22,335 bases of DNA from CAYJAY01 sp964370715 (GTDB taxonomy: Bacteria; Bacillota; Clostridia; Oscillospirales; Ruminococcaceae). Both the position numbers and the translations under genes were made by a program. The notes under the pieces were generated by a model, which worked only from the letters and a program-made list of their open reading frames with translations, was not told the origin of the DNA and ran no database searches. Positions within the stretch are counted from its first letter, which is position 1. The number at the start of each line of letters is the position of its first letter. Where the stretch lies: NCBI GenBank assembly GCA_964370715.1, contig CAYJKJ010000028.1, forward strand, positions 1 to 22,335, in the 5' to 3' direction. Positions 14,805 through 22,325 of this stretch are shown here, piece by piece.

Positions 14805-14887
14805 AAGCCAACAAAATACGCATTATAGGCGTATTTTGTTTCAAATGCATAGCATTTGTACTGAATAACTTGTTATTCAGTAGGCTT
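14805..14887. repeat. Cloverleaf 2: second four-way-junction fold
   Basis: The closing stem AAGCC (14805-14809) with GGCTT (14883-14887) encloses three hairpins. The first has arms 14810-14821 and 14829-14840, 12 perfect pairs. The second has arms 14842-14848 and 14852-14858, 7 pairs with an ATA loop. The third has arms 14859-14869 and 14872-14882, 11 perfect pairs with a two-base loop. Only one base (14841) is unpaired between helices. It follows cloverleaf 1 after 14 bases and has the same plan with unrelated stem sequences. Confidence 0.75.
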
Positions 14888-14893
14888 TAATTA
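14860..14893. repeat. Direct repeat copy B (perfect palindrome plus GGCTTTAATTA)
   Basis: ACTGAATAAC-TT-GTTATTCAGT followed by AGGCTTTAATTA. It is the intact version of copy A at 14624-14655, about 236 bases to the right. The repeated unit includes the right arm of the cloverleaf 2 closing stem. Confidence 0.65.
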
Positions 14894-14933
14894 TACCAAT
14901 ATACCAATATGTTTTCAAGAAGATTAAATTAAC

Positions 14934-15005
14934 GGGTGTTGACAATTGCGGTGATGAGATTTTTGCTCAACTCTAGTTGTCCACTCCCAGATTAATATTA
15001 ATCTG
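14934..15005 (+). promoter_or_regulatory. Bulged stem and 18-bp perfect palindrome before radC
   Basis: GGGTGTTGACAA (14934-14945) pairs with TTGTCCACTCCC (14977-14988) at 10 of 12 positions, enclosing a small TGAG/CTCA hairpin (14955-14969). Immediately after it, CAGATTAATATTAATCTG (14988-15005) is a perfect palindrome. The pair ends about 19 bases before the radC ribosome site. The palindrome suits a dimeric repressor operator, and the stem suits a leader RNA element; neither is demonstrated. TTGACA at 14939-14944 lacks a matching -10 box. Confidence 0.55.
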
Positions 15006-15037
15006 CCTGTAAAAAAATTAAGCGAGGGTTGCGATTT

Positions 15038-15748
15038 ATGGACCAAAAAGAACTACACAAAAATCATCGAGAGCGAACAAAAAAGAGGTTTCGAGCGAGC
15101 GGGCTTGCCGGGTTTGAACCGCATAACGTTTTGGAACTCCTGTTGTTCTACGCTATCCCTCGAGTAGATGTCAACGACACTGCCCATCGGTTAATCGATG
15201 AATTCGGAAGTTTTGAAAAGGTTCTCGAAGCCGATTATGAAAGCCTTTTAAAAGTTTCGGGTGTTGGCGAAAATGCCGCAACGCTTATAAAACTTACGCT
15301 CGAAAGTTTTCGTTTTTATGAACAGCAAAAGAACAAACAAGGGTTCACCGTTAATTCAACCTCGGCGGCTATTTCATACGCAAGATCGCTTTTTGTTGGC
15401 GAAAAAACCGAGAAATGCTATGCATTATGTTTCGATAGTAATCTCAAAAAAACAAACTGCGTCAAGATTTCGGAGGGTAGCGTCAACGCAACCGATATAT
15501 CGGTTCGGCGCATAGTTGAGGCGGCAACCGCAAGCCAAGCAACCTCGATTATCTTGACCCACAACCACCCAACCGGAACATCGACCCCAACAAAAGAAGA
15601 TATTGCAACAACAAAAACTATCTATTCTGCGCTTAAACCTATCGGTATCGAGCTGTATGATCATATCGTTGTCTCGGCTAACGATGCGGTTTCGATGGCG
15701 GATTGTGGCATTTTCTACGATATTAAACAGAGCTTAAGGGGATTATGA
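15038..15748 (+). CDS. radC: RadC-family (JAB/MPN domain) protein
   Basis: The 236-residue protein has an N-terminal helix-hairpin-helix region (LLKVSGVGENAATLIKL, 70-86) and a C-terminal JAB metal-binding domain. The JAMM-type motif is LTHNHPTGTSTPTKEDI, with His175, His177 and Asp188; the usual serine of the motif is a threonine here. RadC was named a DNA repair protein, but its biochemical activity remains uncertain; related proteins are common on mobile elements. I chose ATG 15038 because GAGGG (15024-15028) lies nine bases before it. An in-frame TTG at 15029 would swallow that spacing. The leader is the structured interval described separately. Confidence 0.92.
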   Translation: MDQKELHKNHRERTKKRFRASGLAGFEPHNVLELLLFYAIPRVDVNDTAHRLIDEFGSFEKVLEADYESLLKVSGVGENAATLIKLTLESFRFYEQQKNKQGFTVNSTSAAISYARSLFVGEKTEKCYALCFDSNLKKTNCVKISEGSVNATDISVRRIVEAATASQATSIILTHNHPTGTSTPTKEDIATTKTIYSALKPIGIELYDHIVVSANDAVSMADCGIFYDIKQSLRGL

Positions 15749-15819
15749 TATCATAATTAACAAAAACTAAAATTAATTAAAAAAGTAGTATAATATCGAT
15801 AGTAAATTAACAAAAATTC

Positions 15820-15828
15820 TGTTATAAT
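15820..15828 (+). promoter_or_regulatory. Extended -10 promoter of ppdK
   Basis: TGTTATAAT (15820-15828) is a full extended -10 element 72 bases before the ppdK ATG; the -35 region is poor. A second TATAAT at 15789-15794 also lacks a -35 box and may be an additional start. Confidence 0.6.
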
Positions 15829-15900
15829 GTTTTGTGATAAAGCAAATAATATTTTGAATTGTAATTTAAACAAAATAAAGGAAAAAAGAAAGGAAACAAC

Positions 15901-18531
15901 ATGGCACAAAAATATGTATATCTGTTTTCCGAAGGCAACGGAACAATGAAGGAGATCTTGGGCGGCAAAGGTGCAAACCTCGCTGAGATGACAAATCTTG
16001 GGATGCCTGTTCCACAAGGGTTCACCGTTACAACAGAAGCTTGCACACGCTATTATCAAGACAACGAAAGAATAGCGGACGATATTCAAAACGAAATCAC
16101 AGAGTTTCTTGGAAAGATGGAAGAGATCACAAACAAGAAGTTCGGAGATACCAAAAATCCATTGCTTGTTTCGGTTCGTTCGGGCGCTCGTGCATCGATG
16201 CCCGGAATGATGGACACCATTCTTAACCTTGGTATAAACGATCAAGTTGTTTTGGGTGTTGCTGAACTCACCGGTAACGAAAGGTTTGCATACGACAGCT
16301 ATCGTCGTTTTATCCAGATGTATTCCGACGTTGTTATGGGAGTTTCCAAAAAGAAATTTGAAGAAATCATCGACGAGATGAAAGAGAAAAAAGGCGTTAC
16401 AGAAGACACAGATCTTGATGTTAACGATCTCAAAGAGATGGTTCAAACTTTCAAAGATTTCTATAAACAAAACATCGGCAGCGATTTCCCACAAGAGCCA
16501 AAACTTCAACTTATGGGCGCAATCGAAGCAGTTTTCAAAAGCTGGAACAACGAAAGAGCTATATTCTATCGCCGCATGAACGATATCCCCGGATCTTGGG
16601 GAACCGCTGTTAACGTTCAATCGATGGTGTTCGGTAACATGGGCGATGATTGCGGAACCGGTGTTGCATTCACTCGTGACCCGTCGACCGGCAAAAAAGA
16701 ACTATACGGCGAATTCCTTATGAACGCTCAAGGCGAAGATGTTGTTGCCGGCGTTCGCACACCGATGCCGATTTCTAAACTTAAAGAAACAAACGCTGAA
16801 GTTTATAACGAATTTGTTTCGATAGCAAACAGACTTGAAAACCATTATAAAGATATGCAAGATATGGAGTTCACGATCGAAAAAGGAACTCTTTATATGC
16901 TTCAAACAAGAAGCGGAAAAAGAACCGCTACTGCGGCGTTAAAAGTTGCTTGCGACCTTGTTGACGAAGGAATGATTACAAAAGAAAAAGCTGTTGCTAT
17001 GGTTGACCCTAAACAGCTAGACGCTCTTTTACATCCACAGTTTGAAACAAAAGCGTTAAAAGCTGCTGATATCGCAGGCTCTGCTCTTCCCGCATCTCCC
17101 GGAGCTGCTTGCGGAAAAGTTGTGTTCACCGCCGACGAGGCTGTTGAATATGCAGCCAACGGCGACAAAGTTATTCTTGTTCGTCTTGAAACTTCACCCG
17201 AAGATATCGAAGGTATGCACGTTTCGGAAGGTATCTTGACCGCAAGAGGCGGAATGACAAGCCATGCGGCTGTTGTTGCAAGAGGAATGGGAACCTGCTG
17301 CGTTTCGGGTTGTGGCGAAGTTCGCATAAACGAAGAAGGCGGATATTTTGAACTAAACGGCAAAAAAGTTAACCGTGGCGATTTCATTTCGCTCGACGGT
17401 TCAACAGGAAACATATATCTTTCGGCTCTTCCAACCGTTGAAGCTGAACTAACAGGAGACTTTGGTCGTTTCATGGGTTGGGCTGATGAAATCAGAACGA
17501 TGAAGGTCAGAGCCAACGCAGACACGCCGGACGACGCGGCGCAAGCTTTCCGCTTTGGCGCAGAAGGAATCGGGCTTTGCAGAACTGAGCATATGTTCTT
17601 CGAGGTTGACAGAATTAAAGCTATGCGTGAGATGATTCTTTCTAAAACTGTTGAACAAAGAAGAAAAGCTCTCGACAAACTTTTGCCGATGCAAAGAGGG
17701 GATTTCGAAGGAATATACAAAGCGATGAACGGTTGCCCCGTAACAATTCGTTTCCTAGATCCGCCGTTGCATGAGTTCTTGCCAACCGCACAAGACGATA
17801 TCAACGCTCTTGCAAAAGAGATGGGAATACCGGTTTCAGAAGTTGAAGCTGTTATATCGGAACTCCACGAATTCAACCCAATGATGGGTCACAGAGGTTG
17901 CCGACTTTCTGTTAGCTATCCCGAGATCGCTGAAATGCAAACAAGAGCGGTTATTGAAGCTGCTATTAACGTTATAAAAGAAACAAAGATGAGCGTTGTT
18001 CCCGAAATCATGATACCGCTTATCGGCGACGTTAACGAACTTAAATTTGTTAAAAACATCGTTGTTTCAACCGCTGATGAAATCATAGCTAAATCGGGCT
18101 TGACTCTTGAATATTCTGTTGGAACGATGATCGAGATTCCTCGTGCAACCCTTATCGCTGATGAAATCGCAAAAGAAGCTGATTTCTTTAGCTTTGGAAC
18201 AAACGACCTAACCCAAATGACCTATGGTTTCTCACGTGATGATGCTGGAAAATTCCTTTCGGATTACTACGAGAAAAAAGTTTACGAGAACGATCCGTTC
18301 GTTAAACTTGACCAACAAGGTGTTGGAAAACTCGTTGAAATGTCTTGCAAACTAGGAAGAGAAGCAAAACCAAACATCAAACTTGGCGTTTGCGGAGAAC
18401 ATGGCGGAGATCCTTCGTCGGTTGAATTCTTCTTTAATTCAGGCCTCGACTATGTTTCTTGCTCGCCGTTCCGTGTGCCAATCGCTCGCCTTGCAGCGGC
18501 GCAAGCAGAGATTAAAAATCCCAGAAAATAG
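15901..18531 (+). CDS. ppdK: Pyruvate, phosphate dikinase
   Basis: The enzyme interconverts ATP, phosphate and pyruvate with AMP, pyrophosphate and phosphoenolpyruvate, and in Clostridia often serves pyrophosphate-dependent glycolysis. The 876-residue protein has an N-terminal ATP-grasp nucleotide-binding domain (start YLFSEGNGTMKEILGGKGANLAEM), a swivelling phosphohistidine domain with GGMTSHAAVVARGMG, and a C-terminal PEP/pyruvate barrel ending in KLGVCGEHGGDPSS. The phosphoryl-carrier histidine is residue 455 and the barrel's catalytic cysteine is residue 831, the same positions as in the well-studied Clostridium symbiosum enzyme. AAAGGA lies 8-9 bases before the ATG. Codon choice is biased toward AAC, TTC and ATC, as expected for high expression. 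It is monocistronic, with a promoter and a strong terminator. Confidence 0.98.
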   Translation: MAQKYVYLFSEGNGTMKEILGGKGANLAEMTNLGMPVPQGFTVTTEACTRYYQDNERIADDIQNEITEFLGKMEEITNKKFGDTKNPLLVSVRSGARASMPGMMDTILNLGINDQVVLGVAELTGNERFAYDSYRRFIQMYSDVVMGVSKKKFEEIIDEMKEKKGVTEDTDLDVNDLKEMVQTFKDFYKQNIGSDFPQEPKLQLMGAIEAVFKSWNNERAIFYRRMNDIPGSWGTAVNVQSMVFGNMGDDCGTGVAFTRDPSTGKKELYGEFLMNAQGEDVVAGVRTPMPISKLKETNAEVYNEFVSIANRLENHYKDMQDMEFTIEKGTLYMLQTRSGKRTATAALKVACDLVDEGMITKEKAVAMVDPKQLDALLHPQFETKALKAADIAGSALPASPGAACGKVVFTADEAVEYAANGDKVILVRLETSPEDIEGMHVSEGILTARGGMTSHAAVVARGMGTCCVSGCGEVRINEEGGYFELNGKKVNRGDFISLDGSTGNIYLSALPTVEAELTGDFGRFMGWADEIRTMKVRANADTPDDAAQAFRFGAEGIGLCRTEHMFFEVDRIKAMREMILSKTVEQRRKALDKLLPMQRGDFEGIYKAMNGCPVTIRFLDPPLHEFLPTAQDDINALAKEMGIPVSEVEAVISELHEFNPMMGHRGCRLSVSYPEIAEMQTRAVIEAAINVIKETKMSVVPEIMIPLIGDVNELKFVKNIVVSTADEIIAKSGLTLEYSVGTMIEIPRATLIADEIAKEADFFSFGTNDLTQMTYGFSRDDAGKFLSDYYEKKVYENDPFVKLDQQGVGKLVEMSCKLGREAKPNIKLGVCGEHGGDPSSVEFFFNSGLDYVSCSPFRVPIARLAAAQAEIKNPRK

Positions 18532-18554
18532 GTTTACACAATTATTATAGTTTT

Positions 18555-18593
18555 AACAAAGCCGTTACCGATTTGGTAGCGGCTTTGTTTTTT
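18555..18593 (+). terminator. Rho-independent terminator of ppdK
   Basis: Stem arms 18555-18569 and 18575-18589 pair over 15 bases with one G-U and a five-base loop, followed by T18590-18593. It begins 24 bases after the ppdK stop codon. Confidence 0.93.
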
Positions 18594-18596
18594 GGC

Positions 18597-18636
18597 AACA
18601 ACAACCGGTGTAGAAAAATCCACACCGGTTGTTGTT
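18597..18636 (-). other. Perfect 15-bp hairpin between ppdK and the prepilin gene
   Basis: Arms 18597-18611 and 18622-18636 pair perfectly around a ten-base loop. Only a short T run follows on the plus strand and none on the minus strand. It lies 72 bases beyond the prepilin stop and is the best candidate for its 3' end, perhaps as a processing or stability hairpin rather than a true terminator. Confidence 0.5.
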
Positions 18637-18707
18637 TAGCTTGTCTTAAATTTTATTATATAGTTTCTCTGTTTCGTTAAAGCATTATTTTATAGAAATA
18701 AAAGCTA

Positions 18708-19331
18708 CTACGGCGCCGGTATAGCGTCGATTCCTAGCTCGAGCCAATCGTTTACATCTCCATCACCCGACAATTTTGCAAGCGCTATTTCTCCGGTGGT
18801 GGTGTTTACATGAAAGCAAAAATTAGTTTCGTTGGCTATTTTTGATTGTGCATCGCCAATCGTTCCTTTAAGCCCCTGCCCAACATCGGCTGCGCTTTTT
18901 ATCTCGCCGCCCATTGTTGCTATCGTCGCTTCGGATAATTTATCGACGCTAGCCTCAGCCGAAGAGAGTGCCGGCAATCTTGAAGAAGAGGAGCTATCGT
19001 TAAATATCGAGGTTCTAAGACCGGCGCCTCCGGTGCTATGGGGATATCTAACCAAAAGAATTCCCATGTTTTCATCCGAGTTGTTATCGCTTGTTGCCCA
19101 AAGAAATTCGATAAACCGCCCGGTTGGGATTCCGTTTTGCGGATCTGCCACCGCAACGGTTGCCGCACGCATCAAGCTTGTTGCAATCTGCAGATCGTTT
19201 GATTCGCGAGCTCGCTCAACATAGCGCAGATACTGTGGCGCTAAGACCGCCGCCAAAACTGCAATTATGGCAACAACAATAATTAACTCAACTAAAGTAA
19301 ATCCTTTGTTTCGCAGTTTTTTGTTTTCCAT
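18708..19331 (-). CDS. Type IV prepilin (N-terminal methylation motif protein)
   Basis: The 207-residue protein has a ten-residue basic leader ending in glycine, then FTLVELIIVVAIIAVLAAVLAP. Prepilin peptidase would cut after Gly10, leaving N-methylated Phe as residue 1 and Glu at +5, the signature of type IV pilins. After the 25-residue hydrophobic helix come RYVERARESNDLQ and a soluble domain rich in Ser, Ala and Asp. There is a single cysteine near the C-terminus, so no C-terminal disulfide loop. The length is typical for a major pilin or a large pseudopilin. It has its own strong promoter and a GAGG ribosome site about 11 bases before the ATG, suggesting the major subunit, away from the PilC/PilT cluster on the same strand 12 kb away. 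Confidence 0.93.
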   Translation of the reverse strand: MENKKLRNKGFTLVELIIVVAIIAVLAAVLAPQYLRYVERARESNDLQIATSLMRAATVAVADPQNGIPTGRFIEFLWATSDNNSDENMGILLVRYPHSTGGAGLRTSIFNDSSSSSRLPALSSAEASVDKLSEATIATMGGEIKSAADVGQGLKGTIGDAQSKIANETNFCFHVNTTTGEIALAKLSGDGDVNDWLELGIDAIPAP

Positions 19332-19374
19332 ACAAAACTAAACCTCATCCCTTTTTTTGAACATTCTATATGGT

Positions 19375-19404
19375 AGTATACACTTTAACCAAGCGAATTG
19401 TCAA
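19375..19404 (-). promoter_or_regulatory. Promoter of the prepilin gene
   Basis: On the minus strand TTGACA (19404-19399) is followed after 18 bases by TATACT (19380-19375). The start near 19368 gives a leader of about 37 bases. It lies just after the GH25 stop codon; no terminator is visible between 19405 and 19464, so read-through from the GH25 gene is possible. Confidence 0.8.
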
Positions 19405-19464
19405 TTTTTTCTTAAAAGATACAACTTAATACAAAATCGAAAAATCCTGATAAATAACCCTTTT

Positions 19465-22041
19465 TTAATATCCGAGATAGCTCCTGTTAAGGTCGACATC
19501 GCCCGAGATTCCCGGAACATCCCCTACCCAGGTGTATTGCCAAATGTCGTATCTTCTAGCATACGATGTTTCGGAAACTCCGACGTGTGCCAGCCAAATT
19601 ATATATTGCTCGAGTTCGCTTGCATATAGCCCATCTTCGAACCAACTTTTAAAGCTATAGATCATCGGCGAATATCCGGCAGATTTAATCGTTTCAGCAA
19701 ACGCTATTGCTATCTTGGTTCGCTCGTTGCTCGACATATAGTTCCAATCGTTCGCCCTTGAGGTGTAGCCTTCGCTCATCTCGATATCGATAGCTATCGG
19801 ATAGTCGATATCATAACCCCGTATCATATCGAGGGTTGCGCTCGCTTCTTCAACCGCTTCTTGAGTTGTCAAAGCACATGAGAAGAAATAGACCCCGACT
19901 TTAAGCCCTGCGGCTTTTGCGCCTACATAGTGGTTGTGGAACTCAACGTCTTGAACGATACGCCCCGAGCCATATCCTCTGAACCCAACTCGAAGAATAG
20001 CATAGTTTATTCCGCTTGCTTTAACGGCGTTCCAATCGATATCCTCTTGGAATTCCGAAATGTCGATACCGATGTTTGAACCGTCGGTCGGCATCGTTGG
20101 TGTTGGGGTTGCGCTCGACGTCATAACTCCGTTTTCATCAAACTGATATTTAACGCCTTGGATCACCTGTTCCCCCGTTACGATGACACCGGTTTTGTCG
20201 TAGAAATATTTTTTGTCTTCAAACGTCTGCCAACCATAGTAGACGGTTTGTTCCGATTCAACCGTTTCTTTAACTTCCGCTTTGGTAACAAGATAGAGAT
20301 AGTTTCCGTTCTCGTCTTTAAGTATGTCTCGAGGGGTGTTGGTGTCGAAAATTTCAACGCTTGTTATCGTTCCGTTGACATTTCGCTGACCACCTATGAG
20401 AAATCCCGTTACAGGGTCTATGATAGCTTCGATATCGGTTGCCGTTCCGTCGGCATTCTTAAGGTATCTAACCCCCGAATCTGCCGTCGTCGAAAGCCTT
20501 AAAATGTTGTTGCTTGACGCAAAGGTTTTTATAGCAACCGAAAGAGTTTCGGTTTTTATCGTGTTGTTATTTAACGTTTGAGGTGTGTAGCTTATCGGAG
20601 CGGGTTGACCTTCCGGAATGACATCAGACTCGGGGTCTACCGAAGGCTCGGTTTCAGCCGGTGCGGGCGGTGTGTAGAGATCCGCCGTGAAGTTAAGCGC
20701 CGTTATAACTTCGCTTGTAATTTTTTTAACTTCAGAACTGCTTTCGACAAATTCGACTGTATCGGCAAAAGGATTGACCGTTTCGGTTGAAGGAGGCGCT
20801 ACCGGAACCGATTCTGTCTCCCCTCCGTCGCCCCTTGAACCACCGCCATCCTCCTCTTGCGTTGAAGAATCGCTCTCATATATAGTAACGTTTTCTATCG
20901 GAACATATTCAACCTTTGGCGCAACGTTTACCGAAACGGGGCTTGGTGCAAGATAGGTTGTTTCGGTCGGAGTGGCCTCAGCGGTCGGCGGAACATATTG
21001 AATGCTATAACTGCCCGATTCTATCTCTTGAATATATATCTCGCCATCCATATCTTCGTCGACATGGTTTTGTTTTTCTTGATCCTTAAACACTATATCG
21101 ACCGAAAAAGGAAACCCTGTTATCTGGTTTCCGTCGCTGTCGATAAACGTTATCGTCAGGTCTTCCTCTGCCGAAGATGCTCGCATGAACACTCTAACCC
21201 CGTCGGCGTTGCTGTCGTCTGTTATGTCAACTTTGATGATATCGGTTCGATTTGTCATTGCGGAGACCGCCTCTCCAACATCGATAACGGTTTCTCGCAT
21301 CTCGTTTGAGAACAATACGGCAAACGTCGTTATAGCCGCAACGATTAAAAATATCCCAACAGCGCTTAAAATAGAGGTTAAATCAAACGAAAGCCTTTTT
21401 ATAGAAAAAACTTTTTTCATTTTTTCTATAAAACTTTGGTTTTCTGTTTGTTCTTTCTCTAACGGTTCAAAGCCTTGCGGTTGCTCGCCATAGGGGGGTA
21501 TTGCATTTTGTTGGTCGAGGCCTTGTTCCAGAAGAGCGTATTCAAAAGCTTCGGTTTCTTGCATATACGGATCATATGCATAAGGGTCGTTGTTTTGAAG
21601 ATCATATTGCCCTAGACTATGGGTGTTAACATCGAAAGCTTGCGTAACTTCGATTTCATCTTGATAGTCGGTTTGTTGCTCGGTCGGTGTTTCGACAATC
21701 TTGCCAACAACTTCGGTGTTGAAATAGTTGTCAAACTCAAGTTCGGAAACTTGATCCGGAGCGTGTTCCAGCATATCAACATCATTGTTTTCGGGCTGTT
21801 TTTTATTTTTAGTTTTAACGTTTTTTTTCTTTTTTGCCTCATTTTTTTTGGCGTTTGCCTCGGCTTTTTTTGCATTTGCCGCCGCTTTTTTTGCGTTTTT
21901 CTTCGCCGCTTCCAACATCTTTTTGTCGATCGGCGTTATCGTTGCGGTGTCGCCAAAATGGTTGTATAGCCCCGACATAACCTCATCGGTTGTGCCAAGA
22001 GTTGGTTTGTTATTGTTTTCATCTTGCTTTTTTTTGCTCAT
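19465..22041 (-). CDS. Membrane-anchored GH25 muramidase with long cytoplasmic tail
   Basis: The 858-residue protein has an unusual layout. Residues 1-216 are cytoplasmic: a Lys/Ala/Asn-rich run (41-80), then acidic Tyr/Gln/Pro-rich sequence. One membrane span follows (about 221-244). Outside are a beta domain (265-350), Pro/Thr/Glu-rich linkers (351-490) and a further domain (about 490-595). A choline-binding-like repeat comes next (YGWQTFEDKKYFYDKTGVI, 602-620, then GVKYQFDENGVM, 629-640). The C-terminal GH25 lysozyme domain (658-858) has the expected acidic residues Asp660 (GIDIS), Asp752 and Glu754 (IDIEM). GH25 enzymes cut the MurNAc-GlcNAc bond of peptidoglycan. AAAGGAG lies nine bases before the ATG. 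The prepilin gene follows on the same strand, so a role in opening the wall for pili or in growth is plausible (inference). Confidence 0.92.
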   Translation of the reverse strand: MSKKKQDENNNKPTLGTTDEVMSGLYNHFGDTATITPIDKKMLEAAKKNAKKAAANAKKAEANAKKNEAKKKKNVKTKNKKQPENNDVDMLEHAPDQVSELEFDNYFNTEVVGKIVETPTEQQTDYQDEIEVTQAFDVNTHSLGQYDLQNNDPYAYDPYMQETEAFEYALLEQGLDQQNAIPPYGEQPQGFEPLEKEQTENQSFIEKMKKVFSIKRLSFDLTSILSAVGIFLIVAAITTFAVLFSNEMRETVIDVGEAVSAMTNRTDIIKVDITDDSNADGVRVFMRASSAEEDLTITFIDSDGNQITGFPFSVDIVFKDQEKQNHVDEDMDGEIYIQEIESGSYSIQYVPPTAEATPTETTYLAPSPVSVNVAPKVEYVPIENVTIYESDSSTQEEDGGGSRGDGGETESVPVAPPSTETVNPFADTVEFVESSSEVKKITSEVITALNFTADLYTPPAPAETEPSVDPESDVIPEGQPAPISYTPQTLNNNTIKTETLSVAIKTFASSNNILRLSTTADSGVRYLKNADGTATDIEAIIDPVTGFLIGGQRNVNGTITSVEIFDTNTPRDILKDENGNYLYLVTKAEVKETVESEQTVYYGWQTFEDKKYFYDKTGVIVTGEQVIQGVKYQFDENGVMTSSATPTPTMPTDGSNIGIDISEFQEDIDWNAVKASGINYAILRVGFRGYGSGRIVQDVEFHNHYVGAKAAGLKVGVYFFSCALTTQEAVEEASATLDMIRGYDIDYPIAIDIEMSEGYTSRANDWNYMSSNERTKIAIAFAETIKSAGYSPMIYSFKSWFEDGLYASELEQYIIWLAHVGVSETSYARRYDIWQYTWVGDVPGISGDVDLNRSYLGY

Positions 22042-22256
22042 AACAAAAACTCCTTTTTAATTTCAAAAAGTGGTGCGTTAAATTATTTATACAGAAATAG
22101 TAGTTCTGATTAAATTTATATTTATAAAATTTATTTTTATAAATATCAGACTGTCGAAAAACCTCTAATACAAATTTATCTTTCGTCAAAATGCACAAAC
22201 CCAAGCAAATTAACTCCCGAAGCGAAGCAGACTCTCACCCAAAATCCACCAATCCA

Positions 22257-22325
22257 GCTTTTGCCAGTTATCAGTTTTCAAAGCGGCAAAAGCGAGCGGG
22301 TTCTTAGGGCGTGTGTCGCCCTAAG
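22257..22325. other. Two perfect hairpins at the right edge of the window
   Basis: GCTTTTGCC (22257-22265) pairs with GGCAAAAGC (22285-22293), 9 bp with a 19-base loop. CTTAGGGCG (22303-22311) pairs with CGCCCTAAG (22317-22325), 9 bp with a five-base loop. No gene is visible between 22042 and the window end apart from a short minus-strand open stretch without a start. This could be the edge of a structured RNA, a dispersed repeat or a terminator of a gene outside the window. Confidence 0.5.

Noticed and set aside
14600..14893. CRISPR array or tandem repeat array
   Set aside because: The hairpins have unrelated sequences and different lengths; only one short direct repeat pair is present, with no regular spacers.
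14939..14967. TTGACA as the -35 box of a radC promoter
   Set aside because: No -10-like hexamer occurs 15-19 bases downstream, and the TTGACA lies in one arm of the inverted repeat, which explains it better.
15757..16620. A 287-codon open frame on the minus strand over the start of ppdK
   Set aside because: It is antisense to ppdK and its promoter; the translation is Cys/Phe-rich without a domain, and there is no ribosome site or conserved feature.
16902..17876. A 324-codon open frame on the minus strand inside ppdK
   Set aside because: It lies fully antisense to ppdK, whose protein matches its family end to end. The antisense product is Ser/Pro/Ala-rich without recognisable domains, as expected for the complement of a codon-biased gene.
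22019..22204. A 61-codon minus-strand open frame overlapping the GH25 start
   Set aside because: It overlaps the GH25 ribosome site and start in another frame, has no ribosome site of its own, and its A/T-driven composition (Lys/Phe/Tyr/Asn) looks random.
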